The translations under genes and the position numbers were made by a program. From Acidobacteriota bacterium (lineage in GTDB: Bacteria; Acidobacteriota; Thermoanaerobaculia; Gp7-AA8), in contig JAFATB010000019.1 in assembly GCA_019244185.1 (NCBI GenBank), forward strand, positions 282,574 through 346,573: a stretch of 64,000 bases of DNA, given 5' to 3'. Below the pieces are notes generated by a model. It ran no database searches. It was given only the letters and a program-made list of their open reading frames with translations, and had not been told where the DNA came from. Shown here piece by piece: positions 24,740-33,054 of the stretch (position 1 is its first letter; every line of letters starts with the position of its first letter).

Positions 24740-27043
24740 TTGCAGTTGCTGCGCGGCCGGCGGTGGATCGTGCTCGTCGTGGTGCTGGTGGTCATCGCCG
24801 GCATCGGCGTCGTCACGTTCCTGCAGCGCGGACGCCTCGTCAGCCCGCGCAAGGAAGCGAACGTCCCGCAGAAGCCGGAGGCGCCGCCCGATCTCGCGAA
24901 GCTGCGCGACGCGTTCACCGCGGGCGTCGAAGCGATGGCGCACGACGACGGCGCGGAAGCGGTCAAGCGCTTCTCGTCATTCACCTTCGGCAACCGCGCG
25001 GTCGAGGAGTACCGTCTCTACTATCTCGCAAACGCGTATCAGCTGACCGGCGACAGCGAACGCGCGCGCGTCACGCTGGCGGCGCTCTGGCGCCGCGATC
25101 CGCAACTCATCTACGCGCACGACGCCGCATTCAACCTCGCGAACCTCTACACCGCACTGGGCGACCGCGATCACGCCGCAGACGTCTACGCGACGCTGGC
25201 GCGACGCGCCGGCGAGCCCGCGGTGGCCGCGTCCGCGCGCTGGGCGACGACGGTCGCGCGCGTGCAGACCGGCGACGTCTCCGGCGCGTTCTTCGCCGCG
25301 CGCAACATCCTCATCGAGAGCCCGCGCGCGCCGGAGGCGGCGAACGCCGTCGCGTTCGTCCACGCCATCACCGGCACGACCGACAACGACCCGCTGCCGC
25401 TCACGCCGAGCGAGCGTGTCACGCGCGGCGTGGCATTCCTCGCCGCGGGCGATCCGCAGAACGCGCTCGATGAACTGAACCTCGTCGCGCCGTCCGCGCC
25501 GGCGTCGCTGCATCTGCAGGTCGAGCTGCAACGCGGCCTCGCGCTCAGTCAGCTGCGCCGCTACGAGGACTCGAACAAGATCCTCGAGCCGCTGACGTCC
25601 GTCTACTTCAAGTACTCGATCCCCGCGCTGCGCTGCGCCGCGCGCAACTACGCGATCCTCTCCGCGTCAATCGATCCGAATGTCAACAAAGTCATCAAGG
25701 AGAAGAAGCAGGTCGGCACGACGAAGGTGCGCGTCGGCAAAGGCAAAGCGAAGAAGACCGTCACGAAGCCGAAGTTCCAGACGGTCTCGAAGACCGTGAA
25801 GCTGGTCGATCTCGCGAAGAAGAAAAAGAAGGACGAATACGACCGCCTCGCGAGCGAGCGGCTCAAGGACCTGCTCTCGCTGCCGATCGACGACGACGTG
25901 CGCTTTGAGACGCTGAACGCGCTCGCCGACCGCGCCATCGCGAAAAACCAGATCGACTATCTCCAGCAGGTCGTGCCACAGATCGTGAAGCTCGACACGT
26001 TCGCCGATCCCGCGCTGCAGTATCTGTGGGACCGCGCCTGGGCCGCGTACACGCGCAGCGATCTCGCCGGCGCGCGCACGCAGTTCCGCTTCATCGCCGA
26101 TACCTACACGCAGGCCAACGTCCGCCGCCAATCCGAATACTGGTACGCGCGCACCGTCGAGCGCCTCGGCGGCAAGGCCGAAGCGGCGGCGATCTACCAG
26201 AAGCTCGCCAACGGGCCGTACGTCGATCTCTACGCGCGGCACTCCATCGCCCGCGGTGCGAAACGCGTGGATATCAAATCAAATCCGCTCGAGAAGCAGG
26301 GGGCCGACTGGCGCGAGATCGCCGAGAAGCAGATGCCGCGCGAGCTCGAGCTCGCGTACGAGCTGACCGCGCTCTCGTCGATGCGCGACGCGCTGCTCGA
26401 GACGCGCAAGAACACGAACCGCTCGAACACGCGCTTCGCCGAAGCGCTCATGGCCGACTACTACAACAGCACCAGCGACGAGCAGCTGATGTACCGCTCC
26501 CTCAAACGCGCGTGGCCGCAGCTCGCGACCGTCGATCAGGACACGGTGCCCGCCTACTTTTTGCGCATGTACTACCCGCTGCGCTACGGCGACGACATCG
26601 AGAAGTATTCGAAGAAGAACGGCGTCGATCCGAACGTCGTGCGCGGCCTCATCCTGCAGGAGAGCTACTACAACCCCGAGGCAAAGTCGGGCGTCGGCGC
26701 GACAGGCCTCATGCAACTTATGCCCGCCACCGCCGCTGAACACGCGCGCCATCTGCACGTGCCGTTCGCGACGTCACGTCTCGAGAATCCCACGGTCAAC
26801 GTGGAGCTCGGCACCTACCACCTGCGCATGCTGATGAATCTCTTCGGCGGCAACGTCGATCTCGCCGTCGCGTCCTACAACGCGGGGCAGGGCAACGTGA
26901 TGAAGTGGCGCCGCGCCGCGCCGCACAAGCCGATGGACGAGTTCCTCGAGTCGATCCCGTTCCCCGAAACCCGCAACTACGTGAAACGCGTGCGCATGCT
27001 GCAGAGTTCGTACGCTCGGATCAACGGAGAGGGAACGACGTAG
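24737..27043 (+). CDS. Membrane-anchored soluble lytic transglycosylase (SLT domain) with TPR-like superhelix
   Basis: 768 residues from GTG 24737 (TTG 24740 possible). A signal-anchor 'IVLVVVLVVIAGIGVVTFL' directs it to the periplasm. A long helical repeat region (about 50-590) resembles the U-domain of Slt70. The C-terminal SLT domain has catalytic Glu near residue 642 in 'LILQESYYNPEAKS', with 'GATGLMQLMPATA' and 'AVASYNAGQGNVMKW'. It cleaves peptidoglycan to anhydro-muropeptides. A striking Lys-rich insert (about 317-372) interrupts the repeat region. The start codon lies inside a small inverted repeat. Confidence 0.92.
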   Translation: MLQLLRGRRWIVLVVVLVVIAGIGVVTFLQRGRLVSPRKEANVPQKPEAPPDLAKLRDAFTAGVEAMAHDDGAEAVKRFSSFTFGNRAVEEYRLYYLANAYQLTGDSERARVTLAALWRRDPQLIYAHDAAFNLANLYTALGDRDHAADVYATLARRAGEPAVAASARWATTVARVQTGDVSGAFFAARNILIESPRAPEAANAVAFVHAITGTTDNDPLPLTPSERVTRGVAFLAAGDPQNALDELNLVAPSAPASLHLQVELQRGLALSQLRRYEDSNKILEPLTSVYFKYSIPALRCAARNYAILSASIDPNVNKVIKEKKQVGTTKVRVGKGKAKKTVTKPKFQTVSKTVKLVDLAKKKKKDEYDRLASERLKDLLSLPIDDDVRFETLNALADRAIAKNQIDYLQQVVPQIVKLDTFADPALQYLWDRAWAAYTRSDLAGARTQFRFIADTYTQANVRRQSEYWYARTVERLGGKAEAAAIYQKLANGPYVDLYARHSIARGAKRVDIKSNPLEKQGADWREIAEKQMPRELELAYELTALSSMRDALLETRKNTNRSNTRFAEALMADYYNSTSDEQLMYRSLKRAWPQLATVDQDTVPAYFLRMYYPLRYGDDIEKYSKKNGVDPNVVRGLILQESYYNPEAKSGVGATGLMQLMPATAAEHARHLHVPFATSRLENPTVNVELGTYHLRMLMNLFGGNVDLAVASYNAGQGNVMKWRRAAPHKPMDEFLESIPFPETRNYVKRVRMLQSSYARINGEGTT

Positions 27044-27044
27044 A

Positions 27045-27188
27045 GGCCTCCGGCGGGCCGGCGCGGCCGGCGGCGCTAAGGGCCTAGCCCAGACGGACGT
27101 GCGGCTGCGCTGAACGTGCTGACTGCAGCCGCACGTGCGTACTGGCTATGCCCTTAGCGCTGCCGGCCGCGCCGGCCCGCCGGAGGCC
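27045..27188. repeat. Long near-perfect inverted repeat between convergent genes
   Basis: Arms 27045-27083 and 27150-27188 (39 bases) are reverse complements with a single mismatch. Inner segments (about 27084-27104 and 27121-27148) also pair largely, centred on GTGCGGCTGC/GCAGCCGCAC. The whole 144-base block fills the space between the transglycosylase stop (27043) and the redoxin stop (27201). There is no T-run, so it is not a classical terminator, but as RNA it would form a very stable cruciform-like stem. The core recurs at 24688-24705, marking it as part of a repeat family. Confidence 0.85.
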
Positions 27189-27200
27189 CCTCGGTCGTCC

Positions 27201-27797
27201 TTACGGTCGTCCACTCTTGTACTTGATCGAGCAGCCGAACTCGCGCGTCACGGGCGTGGCGACTTCGCGGCCGTCGAGGATTGCGGTGAGCGCGTTCGTG
27301 AGACCCGTCGTCTTCCGTTCCTCGGGGCGCGCGGAATCGTCGACGTAGCCGCGGTAGCGGACCACGCCGGTGCCGTCGACGACGTACACGTGCGGCGTCA
27401 CGCGTGCGCCGTACGCGCGGGCGATCGCGCTGTCGGCGTCCTTGAGGTACGGATACGGATACGACTTCGCCGTCGCGCGCGACTTCATGTTCGCGAGCGT
27501 CTCCTCGGGATACGCCATGTCGTCGTTCGAGTCGATCGCGTAGAAGCGCACGCCCTTCTGCTGGAACTGCTGCGCGATCTCGATGAGGCGCGGCTCGAAC
27601 GCCTTCGCGAACGGGCACTGATTGCAGGTGAAGAAGACCACTTTCAGCTGCCCGTCGTCGGGCTTCATCGCGACGGTCTTGCCGTCGATGGCGTTCACGA
27701 GCGAGAAGCGCGGCGCTTGGGCGCCGACGGCGAGTTGTTCCTGCGCGCAAGCGGCGCCGGCGACGAGCAGCAGGGAAAGCAGCAGAGCGTTTTTCAT
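27201..27797 (-). CDS. Exported thioredoxin-fold (AhpC/redoxin-type) protein
   Basis: 198 residues with a signal peptide ending '...LLVAGAACAQ', so exported or lipidated at that Cys. The redoxin domain shows 'GAQAPRFSLVNAIDGKTVAM', the C-x-x-C motif in 'FFTCNQCPFAKAFEPRL', and 'ARVTPHVYVVDGTGVVRYRG' with the cis-Pro. This 'CNxCP' type is common in proteins annotated as thiol-disulfide isomerase or alkyl hydroperoxide reductase subunit C-like. It is the last gene of the VWA-TlpA-redoxin operon and overlaps TlpA by four bases. Its partner substrate is unknown. Confidence 0.88.
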   Translation of the reverse strand: MKNALLLSLLLVAGAACAQEQLAVGAQAPRFSLVNAIDGKTVAMKPDDGQLKVVFFTCNQCPFAKAFEPRLIEIAQQFQQKGVRFYAIDSNDDMAYPEETLANMKSRATAKSYPYPYLKDADSAIARAYGARVTPHVYVVDGTGVVRYRGYVDDSARPEERKTTGLTNALTAILDGREVATPVTREFGCSIKYKSGRP

Positions 27798-28285
27798 CGA
27801 GTCCTCCTCAGCAGATCGCGCAGTCGCGCGATGAAGGCGTTACGTGCGACGGGTCCTTGATTGCGCCACAGCTCGTGGCCGGCGCGGTCGTAGACGATCG
27901 TGATCGGAATCTCGCCGGTGATGTGCAGGTGTTCGCCGAGGGCGTCGGCGTTGCCGGTGTAGTAGATATTGGGATAGCTGATTTTCTGCGCGTCGAGGAA
28001 CGACGCGACCGGCTTCGGCGTCGAATCGGGGAGCATGTCGTCGAGCGAGATGCCGGCGAAGGCGATCTCGTCGCCGAAGGCCGCGTCGGCGGCGCGGAGG
28101 TCCGGCATCTCCGCGACGCACGGCGCGCACCATGTCGCCCAGACGTTCAGCACGCGCAGCTTCGCGTTCGCGCGAAAGACGCTCGCCAGCTTCGCCGGAT
28201 CCTTCATCGGGCGCAGATCGGCCGCGTGCAGCGATGCCGCGCAGAGCACGGCGGCGAGCAGCGTCGCGTTACGGGATGTAGCCAT
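27794..28285 (-). CDS. TlpA-like periplasmic thioredoxin
   Basis: 163 residues with an N-terminal signal peptide ('LLAAVLCAASLHAAD'). The active site 'NVWATWCAPCVAEMP' carries the W-C-x-x-C of TlpA/ResA thiol-disulfide proteins, and 'TGEIPITIVYDRAG' supplies the cis-Pro loop. Such proteins reduce disulfides outside the cytoplasm, for example in cytochrome c maturation. It overlaps the upstream VWA gene by 17 bases and the downstream redoxin by four, so the three are one transcript. Confidence 0.9.
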   Translation of the reverse strand: MATSRNATLLAAVLCAASLHAADLRPMKDPAKLASVFRANAKLRVLNVWATWCAPCVAEMPDLRAADAAFGDEIAFAGISLDDMLPDSTPKPVASFLDAQKISYPNIYYTGNADALGEHLHITGEIPITIVYDRAGHELWRNQGPVARNAFIARLRDLLRRTR

Positions 28286-30077
28286 GGATCGTTCTCACGC
28301 GGGCGTCGGCGCGGTTCACCTTCACCTCGATCGTGCGGTACGCCTGATCCTTCTTCGAGCTCTCGGCGAGATAGCTGAGGAGATACTGCGAGCGGAGCTC
28401 CTTCTCGAGCTGCTTGTACGTCTCGCCGAGCTGGTTCACGTTGCGGATGAAGTACGCGACGCCGCCGGTCTCCGCGGCGAGACTCTTCATCGGGCCGCCG
28501 CCGAGGGAGAGGCCGATGCCGACGAAATAGAGCGGCACGCGTGCGGCGCGGGCGTAGGCGAGCATGTCGTTGTATGCGATGCGCGAGGTCGTGTCCTCGC
28601 CGTCGGTGATGACGACGAGCGCCTTGCGTCCCTGAATGTTGCGGAAGCGATAGAGCCCGGTGACGATCGCGTCGTAGAGCGCGGTGCCGCCGCCCGCTTT
28701 CGGGATCGCGTTGACCTGCGACTCGAGCGAGCTCACGTCGGAGACGAACGGCGCGTTCCTGGTCGGATCGCTCGCGAACGCGGCGATGAACGCGCGGTCG
28801 GTCGGCTTGATGATGTCGCGGAAGAACTCGACCGCGGCCGCTTTCGCCGCATCCATGCGCGGCTCCATGCTGCCGGAGTGATCGAGCAGCACGCCGACGG
28901 TGAGCGGCAGGTTCGACGCGAAATTGAAATCGGAGAGCGTCTGCGGCTTGCCGTTCTCGTTGACCGTGAAGTCGCTCCGCGTGAGGTTCGCGATCGGATT
29001 GCCGGACGCGTCGCTGACGGACACCGGCAGCTCGACGAGGTTCACCTCGACTTCTTCCATGAGGCGATCGCCGTTGAGGAACAGCAAGTCGCTGGCCTCG
29101 TAGCCGCTGTCGTCGATGACCGACGCGCGCACGAATTCCTCGCCGCCGAGGCGCGCGGTGGGAAGGTCGAGCGCGTACGGCGGATGCGCCCACTCGTAGA
29201 TCTTCTTCTGTCCCGCGAAGAGCGCCGCGCTCTTGATGCCGGCGCCGCGCGGGTTCTGCAACGACAGCTTGAAGTGCGACACGCCATCGGGGGTTTGCGT
29301 GCGCGTGATCTTCACCTCGAGCTGCGCGTCTCGCTCGCTGACGACGAACGCGTCGGCGTCGACGTAGCGTCCCGCGGCGTCGAAGCCGACGGCGCGCACT
29401 TCGACGCGCTTCGGCAGCTTGCCGAGGTCGAGCTCCGCGTCGTACGGCGGCGCGTTGCGCGCGAGGATCTTCTTGCCTTCGACCCAGAACTCCACGCGTT
29501 TGACGGGCGCCTGCACGTCGACGCTAACGATGAAGAGGTTCGGCGCGACGTCGCGGCGCGGCGCGCGGATCTTCACGGCGCCGACGGTCTCGGGAACGAG
29601 CCCTTCGGCGATGACCGCGTCCGCGGCGGCATTCGTGCCGGCCACGTAGGGTTTGTTCGTCTTCGCGATCGTGAACGTCTCGGTCGTCTTCGCGATCAGC
29701 ACGGGCGGCGTGTCTTCGTCGACCGGCAGCAGCAGCCGCGCCTCGACTTCGGCGGTGCCGGGCATGAACGTCTGGATCCCCGAGAACTCGGTCTGATCTT
29801 GCGGGAGGGGATAGCGGAAGTTGCGGATCACCTGGCCGTTCTGGAGGATCGACCCCTGGAGCACGAGCTGCGCTTCGGGCGCGGCTTCGACCGGCGTCGC
29901 GAAACGGAAGCCGATGCGCGCGACGACGCCGGTGTCGTTGTCGCCGAGCGGCTCGAGCGTGATGGTGAGCGGCTTCGGCGCGGCCGCGGCGTCGGGGGCG
30001 GCCGGTTGCGCGGGCGCTTCCTGTCCGAGGGCGACGGTCGAAAGCGCGAGCAGCAGCGCGGCGAGCGTTTTCATCAT
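28269..30077 (-). CDS. Secreted VWFA-related protein (acidobacterial type)
   Basis: 602 residues from ATG 30077 (or the adjacent ATG 30074). A signal peptide ends 'LLLALSTVALGQ'. The first ~330 residues are beta-rich and may bind to other surfaces. The C-terminal half has a linker 'LPVSVSDASGNPIANLTRSDF' and a von Willebrand A domain with the metal site D-x-S-x-S in 'LLDHSGSME', a Thr in 'GGGTALYDAI' and Asp in 'VVITDGEDTTS'. This layout is the VWFA-related domain abundant in Acidobacteria and is the best lineage clue in the window. The gene heads an operon with two exported thioredoxin-fold proteins. Confidence 0.9.
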   Translation of the reverse strand: MMKTLAALLLALSTVALGQEAPAQPAAPDAAAAPKPLTITLEPLGDNDTGVVARIGFRFATPVEAAPEAQLVLQGSILQNGQVIRNFRYPLPQDQTEFSGIQTFMPGTAEVEARLLLPVDEDTPPVLIAKTTETFTIAKTNKPYVAGTNAAADAVIAEGLVPETVGAVKIRAPRRDVAPNLFIVSVDVQAPVKRVEFWVEGKKILARNAPPYDAELDLGKLPKRVEVRAVGFDAAGRYVDADAFVVSERDAQLEVKITRTQTPDGVSHFKLSLQNPRGAGIKSAALFAGQKKIYEWAHPPYALDLPTARLGGEEFVRASVIDDSGYEASDLLFLNGDRLMEEVEVNLVELPVSVSDASGNPIANLTRSDFTVNENGKPQTLSDFNFASNLPLTVGVLLDHSGSMEPRMDAAKAAAVEFFRDIIKPTDRAFIAAFASDPTRNAPFVSDVSSLESQVNAIPKAGGGTALYDAIVTGLYRFRNIQGRKALVVITDGEDTTSRIAYNDMLAYARAARVPLYFVGIGLSLGGGPMKSLAAETGGVAYFIRNVNQLGETYKQLEKELRSQYLLSYLAESSKKDQAYRTIEVKVNRADARVRTIHGYIP

Positions 30078-30088
30078 GGCGAACAACG

Positions 30089-30094
30089 AGGATA
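30089..30094 (-). promoter_or_regulatory. -10-like hexamer TATCCT (minus strand)
   Basis: TATCCT on the minus strand, 11 bases before the first ATG of the VWFA gene. It is the longest spacing of the set, and the adjacent second ATG is 14 bases away. Confidence 0.33.
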
Positions 30095-30138
30095 CGCCCC
30101 GCTCCCATCCGCCCGTCTGTTGCAAAACGCGAAATGCG

Positions 30139-30636
30139 TCAGGCCGGCCACGGCGGCGCGGGCCGCCGATACCAGAGCCACGCGATGTAGTCGACGAGCG
30201 GCGGCTCGCCGCCGATCTCGCGCAGACGCGTGTTCACCTGGCCGCGGTGATAGATGCTGTGCATCGCCACCTGCATCAGCGTCTCGTCGAGCGAGACCTC
30301 GGCCGGTGAGTCGATCAAGCGCGCGGCCCACGGAAGAGAAACGCTGCGGGCGAGCGCGGCATCGTCAATGCTCCCGACGAACGCGTGCAGCTCCGCGTAG
30401 AACGCGCGCGCCCATGCTTCGAGCTCGGTGAGGTTGCGTTCGGCGAAGAGGTCCTTGCGATCGAGCGGACGCTCGAGCCAGATCGTGAGGAACGACCACT
30501 GCACGGAATGAATGTGGCGCAGACGGTCGAGCAATTTGTCGTCGCCGCCGCCGTGTGCGCGCACGGCGTTCCACACCGTGGCGTCCGCCCACTCCATGTG
30601 CGTGAGGAGATCGCGAAGGCTGCCGAGCGCATGCAT
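30139..30636 (-). CDS. DinB-family protein
   Basis: 165 residues from ATG 30636. A four-helix-bundle DinB fold is suggested by 'LLTHMEWADATVWNAV', 'LDRLRHIHSVQWSFL' (first metal His) and 'MQVAMHSIYHRGQVNTRL' (the H-x-x-x-H pair). DinB/YfiT proteins use a metal site with three His; many are thiol-dependent transferases. The substrate is unknown. It is divergent from the HAD phosphatase gene, with both starts carrying close -10-like hexamers. Confidence 0.88.
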   Translation of the reverse strand: MHALGSLRDLLTHMEWADATVWNAVRAHGGGDDKLLDRLRHIHSVQWSFLTIWLERPLDRKDLFAERNLTELEAWARAFYAELHAFVGSIDDAALARSVSLPWAARLIDSPAEVSLDETLMQVAMHSIYHRGQVNTRLREIGGEPPLVDYIAWLWYRRPAPPWPA

Positions 30637-30642
30637 GCACGC

Positions 30643-30648
30643 AGTGTA
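30643..30648 (-). promoter_or_regulatory. -10-like hexamer TACACT for the DinB gene
   Basis: TACACT on the minus strand ends six bases before the DinB ATG (30636), predicting a transcript that starts on the start codon itself. Confidence 0.42.
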
Positions 30649-30656
30649 ATCGGCCT

Positions 30657-30662
30657 TAGAAT
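30657..30662 (+). promoter_or_regulatory. -10-like hexamer TAGAAT for the HAD/serine operon
   Basis: TAGAAT lies ten bases before ATG 30673, with no Shine-Dalgarno sequence. It probably drives the genes from 30673 to at least 34643. Confidence 0.4.
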
Positions 30663-30672
30663 CGTCGGCTTC

Positions 30673-31335
30673 ATGGCAACGCTTCGGTATCACGCGGTGC
30701 TGTTCGATCTCGACGGAACGCTCGTCGACTCGTACGCCGCGCTTACCGAGGCGGTGAACCACGCGCGGAAAACGCACGGGATGGGGGAGCTGGGAGAGAC
30801 GCGCATCCGCGAGCTCGTCGGCGACGGCATCGAGCGGTTGCTGCAGCGCGCGTTCGAGCGCACCGACGTTCCGGGCAGCGTGCGCACCGCGTTCGAGTCG
30901 CGTTACGACGAGGTGTGCTGCGCGGAATCGCGCGTGCTCGCGGACGTCGAAGTCACGCTGGCGAAGCTGCACGAGCTGCGCGTGGCGATGGCGGTGTGCA
31001 CGAACAAACCGACCGTTTTCTCGAAGAAAATTCTCGATTTTCTCGGGTTGTCGCGTTTCTTCCACGCCATCGTCGGACCCGATCTCGCGGGCGCGCGCAA
31101 GCCGGACGCGCAGCATCTTTTGTACACGCTGCAGTCGGTCGCGCGCGCACCGCACGAGGCGCTGTTCGTCGGCGACATGCCGATCGACGTGCGCGCGGCG
31201 CGCAACAGCGGCATCGACGTCGCGGTCGTGCCGACCGGCTCGTCGTCGCGCGAGCAGCTCGTCGACGCCCAGCCCGATCACTTCCTCGAGCGCTTCGGCG
31301 ATTTGCTGAAGATCGTGCGTCGCGAGGCGGCGTGA
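30673..31335 (+). CDS. HAD-superfamily phosphatase, phosphoglycolate phosphatase-like
   Basis: 220 residues from ATG 30673. HAD motifs: I 'VLFDLDGTLVDSY' with the two catalytic Asp, II 'AVCTNKPT', III Lys in 'GARKPDAQHL', and IV 'LFVGDMPIDVRAA'. A helical cap lies between motifs I and II. It resembles Gph-type phosphoglycolate phosphatases, though HAD substrates are hard to predict. The stop overlaps the GTG of a second HAD phosphatase by four bases. Removal of 2-phosphoglycolate or another small phosphate ester beside serine genes would be metabolically sensible, but is inferred. Confidence 0.88.
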   Translation: MATLRYHAVLFDLDGTLVDSYAALTEAVNHARKTHGMGELGETRIRELVGDGIERLLQRAFERTDVPGSVRTAFESRYDEVCCAESRVLADVEVTLAKLHELRVAMAVCTNKPTVFSKKILDFLGLSRFFHAIVGPDLAGARKPDAQHLLYTLQSVARAPHEALFVGDMPIDVRAARNSGIDVAVVPTGSSSREQLVDAQPDHFLERFGDLLKIVRREAA

Positions 31336-31982
31336 GCGCGAAGTTCCGCTTCGTCTTCTTCGACGTCGACTCCACACTGGTCAAGATCGAAGGCATCGAC
31401 GTGCTCGCGAACGGCAACGCCGAGATCGTGCAGCTCACCGAAGCCGCGATGAACGGCGAGGTGCCGCTCGATGAGGTGTACGCGCGGCGCCTCGCGATCA
31501 TCAGGCCATCCCGTGCGGACGTCGAAGCCCTCGGCGCGCGCTATGTCGCCTCGCTCGTCGACGGCGCGGAAGAAACGATCGCGACGCTGCAGTCGCTCGG
31601 CGTGCAGGTCCAGCTCGTCACGGCCGGAATCGCGCAGGCGATCGCGCCGCTCGCGGAACATCTGCGGATTCCGGCGCGCGCGGTGCACGCCGTGTCGCTC
31701 GTGTTCGACGACGACGGCGCATACCGCGACTTCGACCGCGCCTCTCCGCTCGCGCGCAACGGCGGCAAGGAGCTCGTGGTGCGCAACCTGCTCGCGCGCG
31801 CGAAAGGCAAGGCCGCGTTCGTCGGCGACGGCGTCAGCGATCTCGAGACGAAGCCCGTCGTCGACCTCTTCGTCGGCTTCGGAGGAGTTCACACGCGGGC
31901 GCGCGTGGAAGAGAATGCGGAGGCGTACGTGCGCGAGAAGGATCTGCGCGCGGTGCTCGCATACCTGATCGATCATGACTGA
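31332..31982 (+). CDS. HAD-IB phosphatase, phosphoserine phosphatase (SerB)-like
   Basis: 216 residues from GTG 31332 (overlap with the preceding stop). Motif I is 'FFDVDSTLVKIEGID', the D-x-D-S-T variant typical of SerB-like HAD-IB enzymes. 'VQLVTAGIAQAI' is motif II, and 'AAFVGDGVSDLETKP' is motif IV with its G-D-G-x-x-D. SerB removes phosphate from phosphoserine, the last step of serine synthesis. The next two genes, an aminotransferase and SerA, would supply the other steps, which supports this role. Eight bases overlap the next gene. Confidence 0.83.
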   Translation: MSAKFRFVFFDVDSTLVKIEGIDVLANGNAEIVQLTEAAMNGEVPLDEVYARRLAIIRPSRADVEALGARYVASLVDGAEETIATLQSLGVQVQLVTAGIAQAIAPLAEHLRIPARAVHAVSLVFDDDGAYRDFDRASPLARNGGKELVVRNLLARAKGKAAFVGDGVSDLETKPVVDLFVGFGGVHTRARVEENAEAYVREKDLRAVLAYLIDHD

Positions 31983-33054
31983 GCCAGCGAACTTCTTCGT
32001 CCCCGGTCCCACGTGGGTGCGTCCCGAGATCCTGCAGGAGCTGGCGCGGCCGATGATCGGCCACCGCAGCCCGGAGTTCCGCGATCTCTTCCACGCCATC
32101 AACATGCATCTGAAGACGCTGTTCGCGACGCGGCAGAGCACGTTCGTGGTGACGTCGTCCGGCACGGGCGTGATGCAGGCGGCGCTCGAGAACTGCGTCG
32201 CGCGGCGCGTGCTCGTCACGACCTGCGGCGCGTTCAGCGAGCGCTGGTACGCGATCGCGGAGTCGCTCGGCCTCGAAGTCGATCGCCTCGACGCCGGCTG
32301 GGGCCGCGCGGTCGATCCCGACGATCTCGCCGACCATCTCGCGCGCCACAGCCGCGCGCACTACGACGCGGTGACGATCACGCACAACGAAACGTCGACC
32401 GGCGTCACGAACGACGTCGCCGCGCTCGCCGCCGTCGTGCGCGAGGAAGCGCCCGACGCGCTCGTCCTCGTCGACGCAGTCTCCTCACTCGGCGGCATCC
32501 CGATGGCCTTCGACGACTGGCGCCTCGACGTCTGCCTCGCCAGCGCGCAGAAAGCGATCGCGCTGCCGCCGGGCATCACCGTCGTGGCGATGTCCGACGC
32601 CGCGATCGAGCGCGCGAAGAAGCATCCGTATCGCGGCACGTACTTCGATCTCGTCACATACAAGCAGAAAGCCGACGACGACGGCGTGCCCTCGACGCCG
32701 TCGATTCCGCACTTTTACGCGCTGGCCGCGCAGCTCGACCACATCATCAACGTCGAAGGACTCGAGGCGCGCTACGAGCGGCACCGGCGCATGCGAGAGA
32801 TCACGCACGCGCGAACGGGGCGCTACGCGAAGCTCGCCGCCGATCCCGCGCATGCATCGGCGACCGTCAGCGCATTGACGCCGTCGATGGCGCCCGACGC
32901 GATCCGCAAGGCGATGAAGCAGCGCGGCTACACGCTCGGCGGCGGTTACGGCGAGTGGAAGGACACGACGTTTCGCATCGGCCACATGGGCGACATTCCG
33001 ATCGCGGACCTCGAGGCGATGCTCGACGCGCTCGACGAGGTGACCCGCGCATGA
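31975..33054 (+). CDS. Class V aminotransferase (alanine/serine-glyoxylate aminotransferase family)
   Basis: 359 residues. PLP-fold class V sequence: 'NFFVPGPTWVRPEIL', 'TSSGTGVMQAALENC' (phosphate cup), 'VDAVSSLGGIPMAFDDW' with the cofactor Asp region, and Schiff-base Lys in 'LASAQKAIALPPG'. The family includes alanine-, serine- and phosphoserine-type aminotransferases; no classical SerC is seen in the window. Placed between SerB-like and SerA genes, it most likely makes phosphoserine from phosphohydroxypyruvate. That assignment is by context and needs enzymology. Confidence 0.9.
   Translation: MTEPANFFVPGPTWVRPEILQELARPMIGHRSPEFRDLFHAINMHLKTLFATRQSTFVVTSSGTGVMQAALENCVARRVLVTTCGAFSERWYAIAESLGLEVDRLDAGWGRAVDPDDLADHLARHSRAHYDAVTITHNETSTGVTNDVAALAAVVREEAPDALVLVDAVSSLGGIPMAFDDWRLDVCLASAQKAIALPPGITVVAMSDAAIERAKKHPYRGTYFDLVTYKQKADDDGVPSTPSIPHFYALAAQLDHIINVEGLEARYERHRRMREITHARTGRYAKLAADPAHASATVSALTPSMAPDAIRKAMKQRGYTLGGGYGEWKDTTFRIGHMGDIPIADLEAMLDALDEVTRA

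Noticed and set aside
28035..30431. 798-codon open frame on the plus strand opposite the VWFA operon
   Set aside because: It is a shadow of the minus-strand VWA and TlpA genes, which have signal peptides and conserved motifs.
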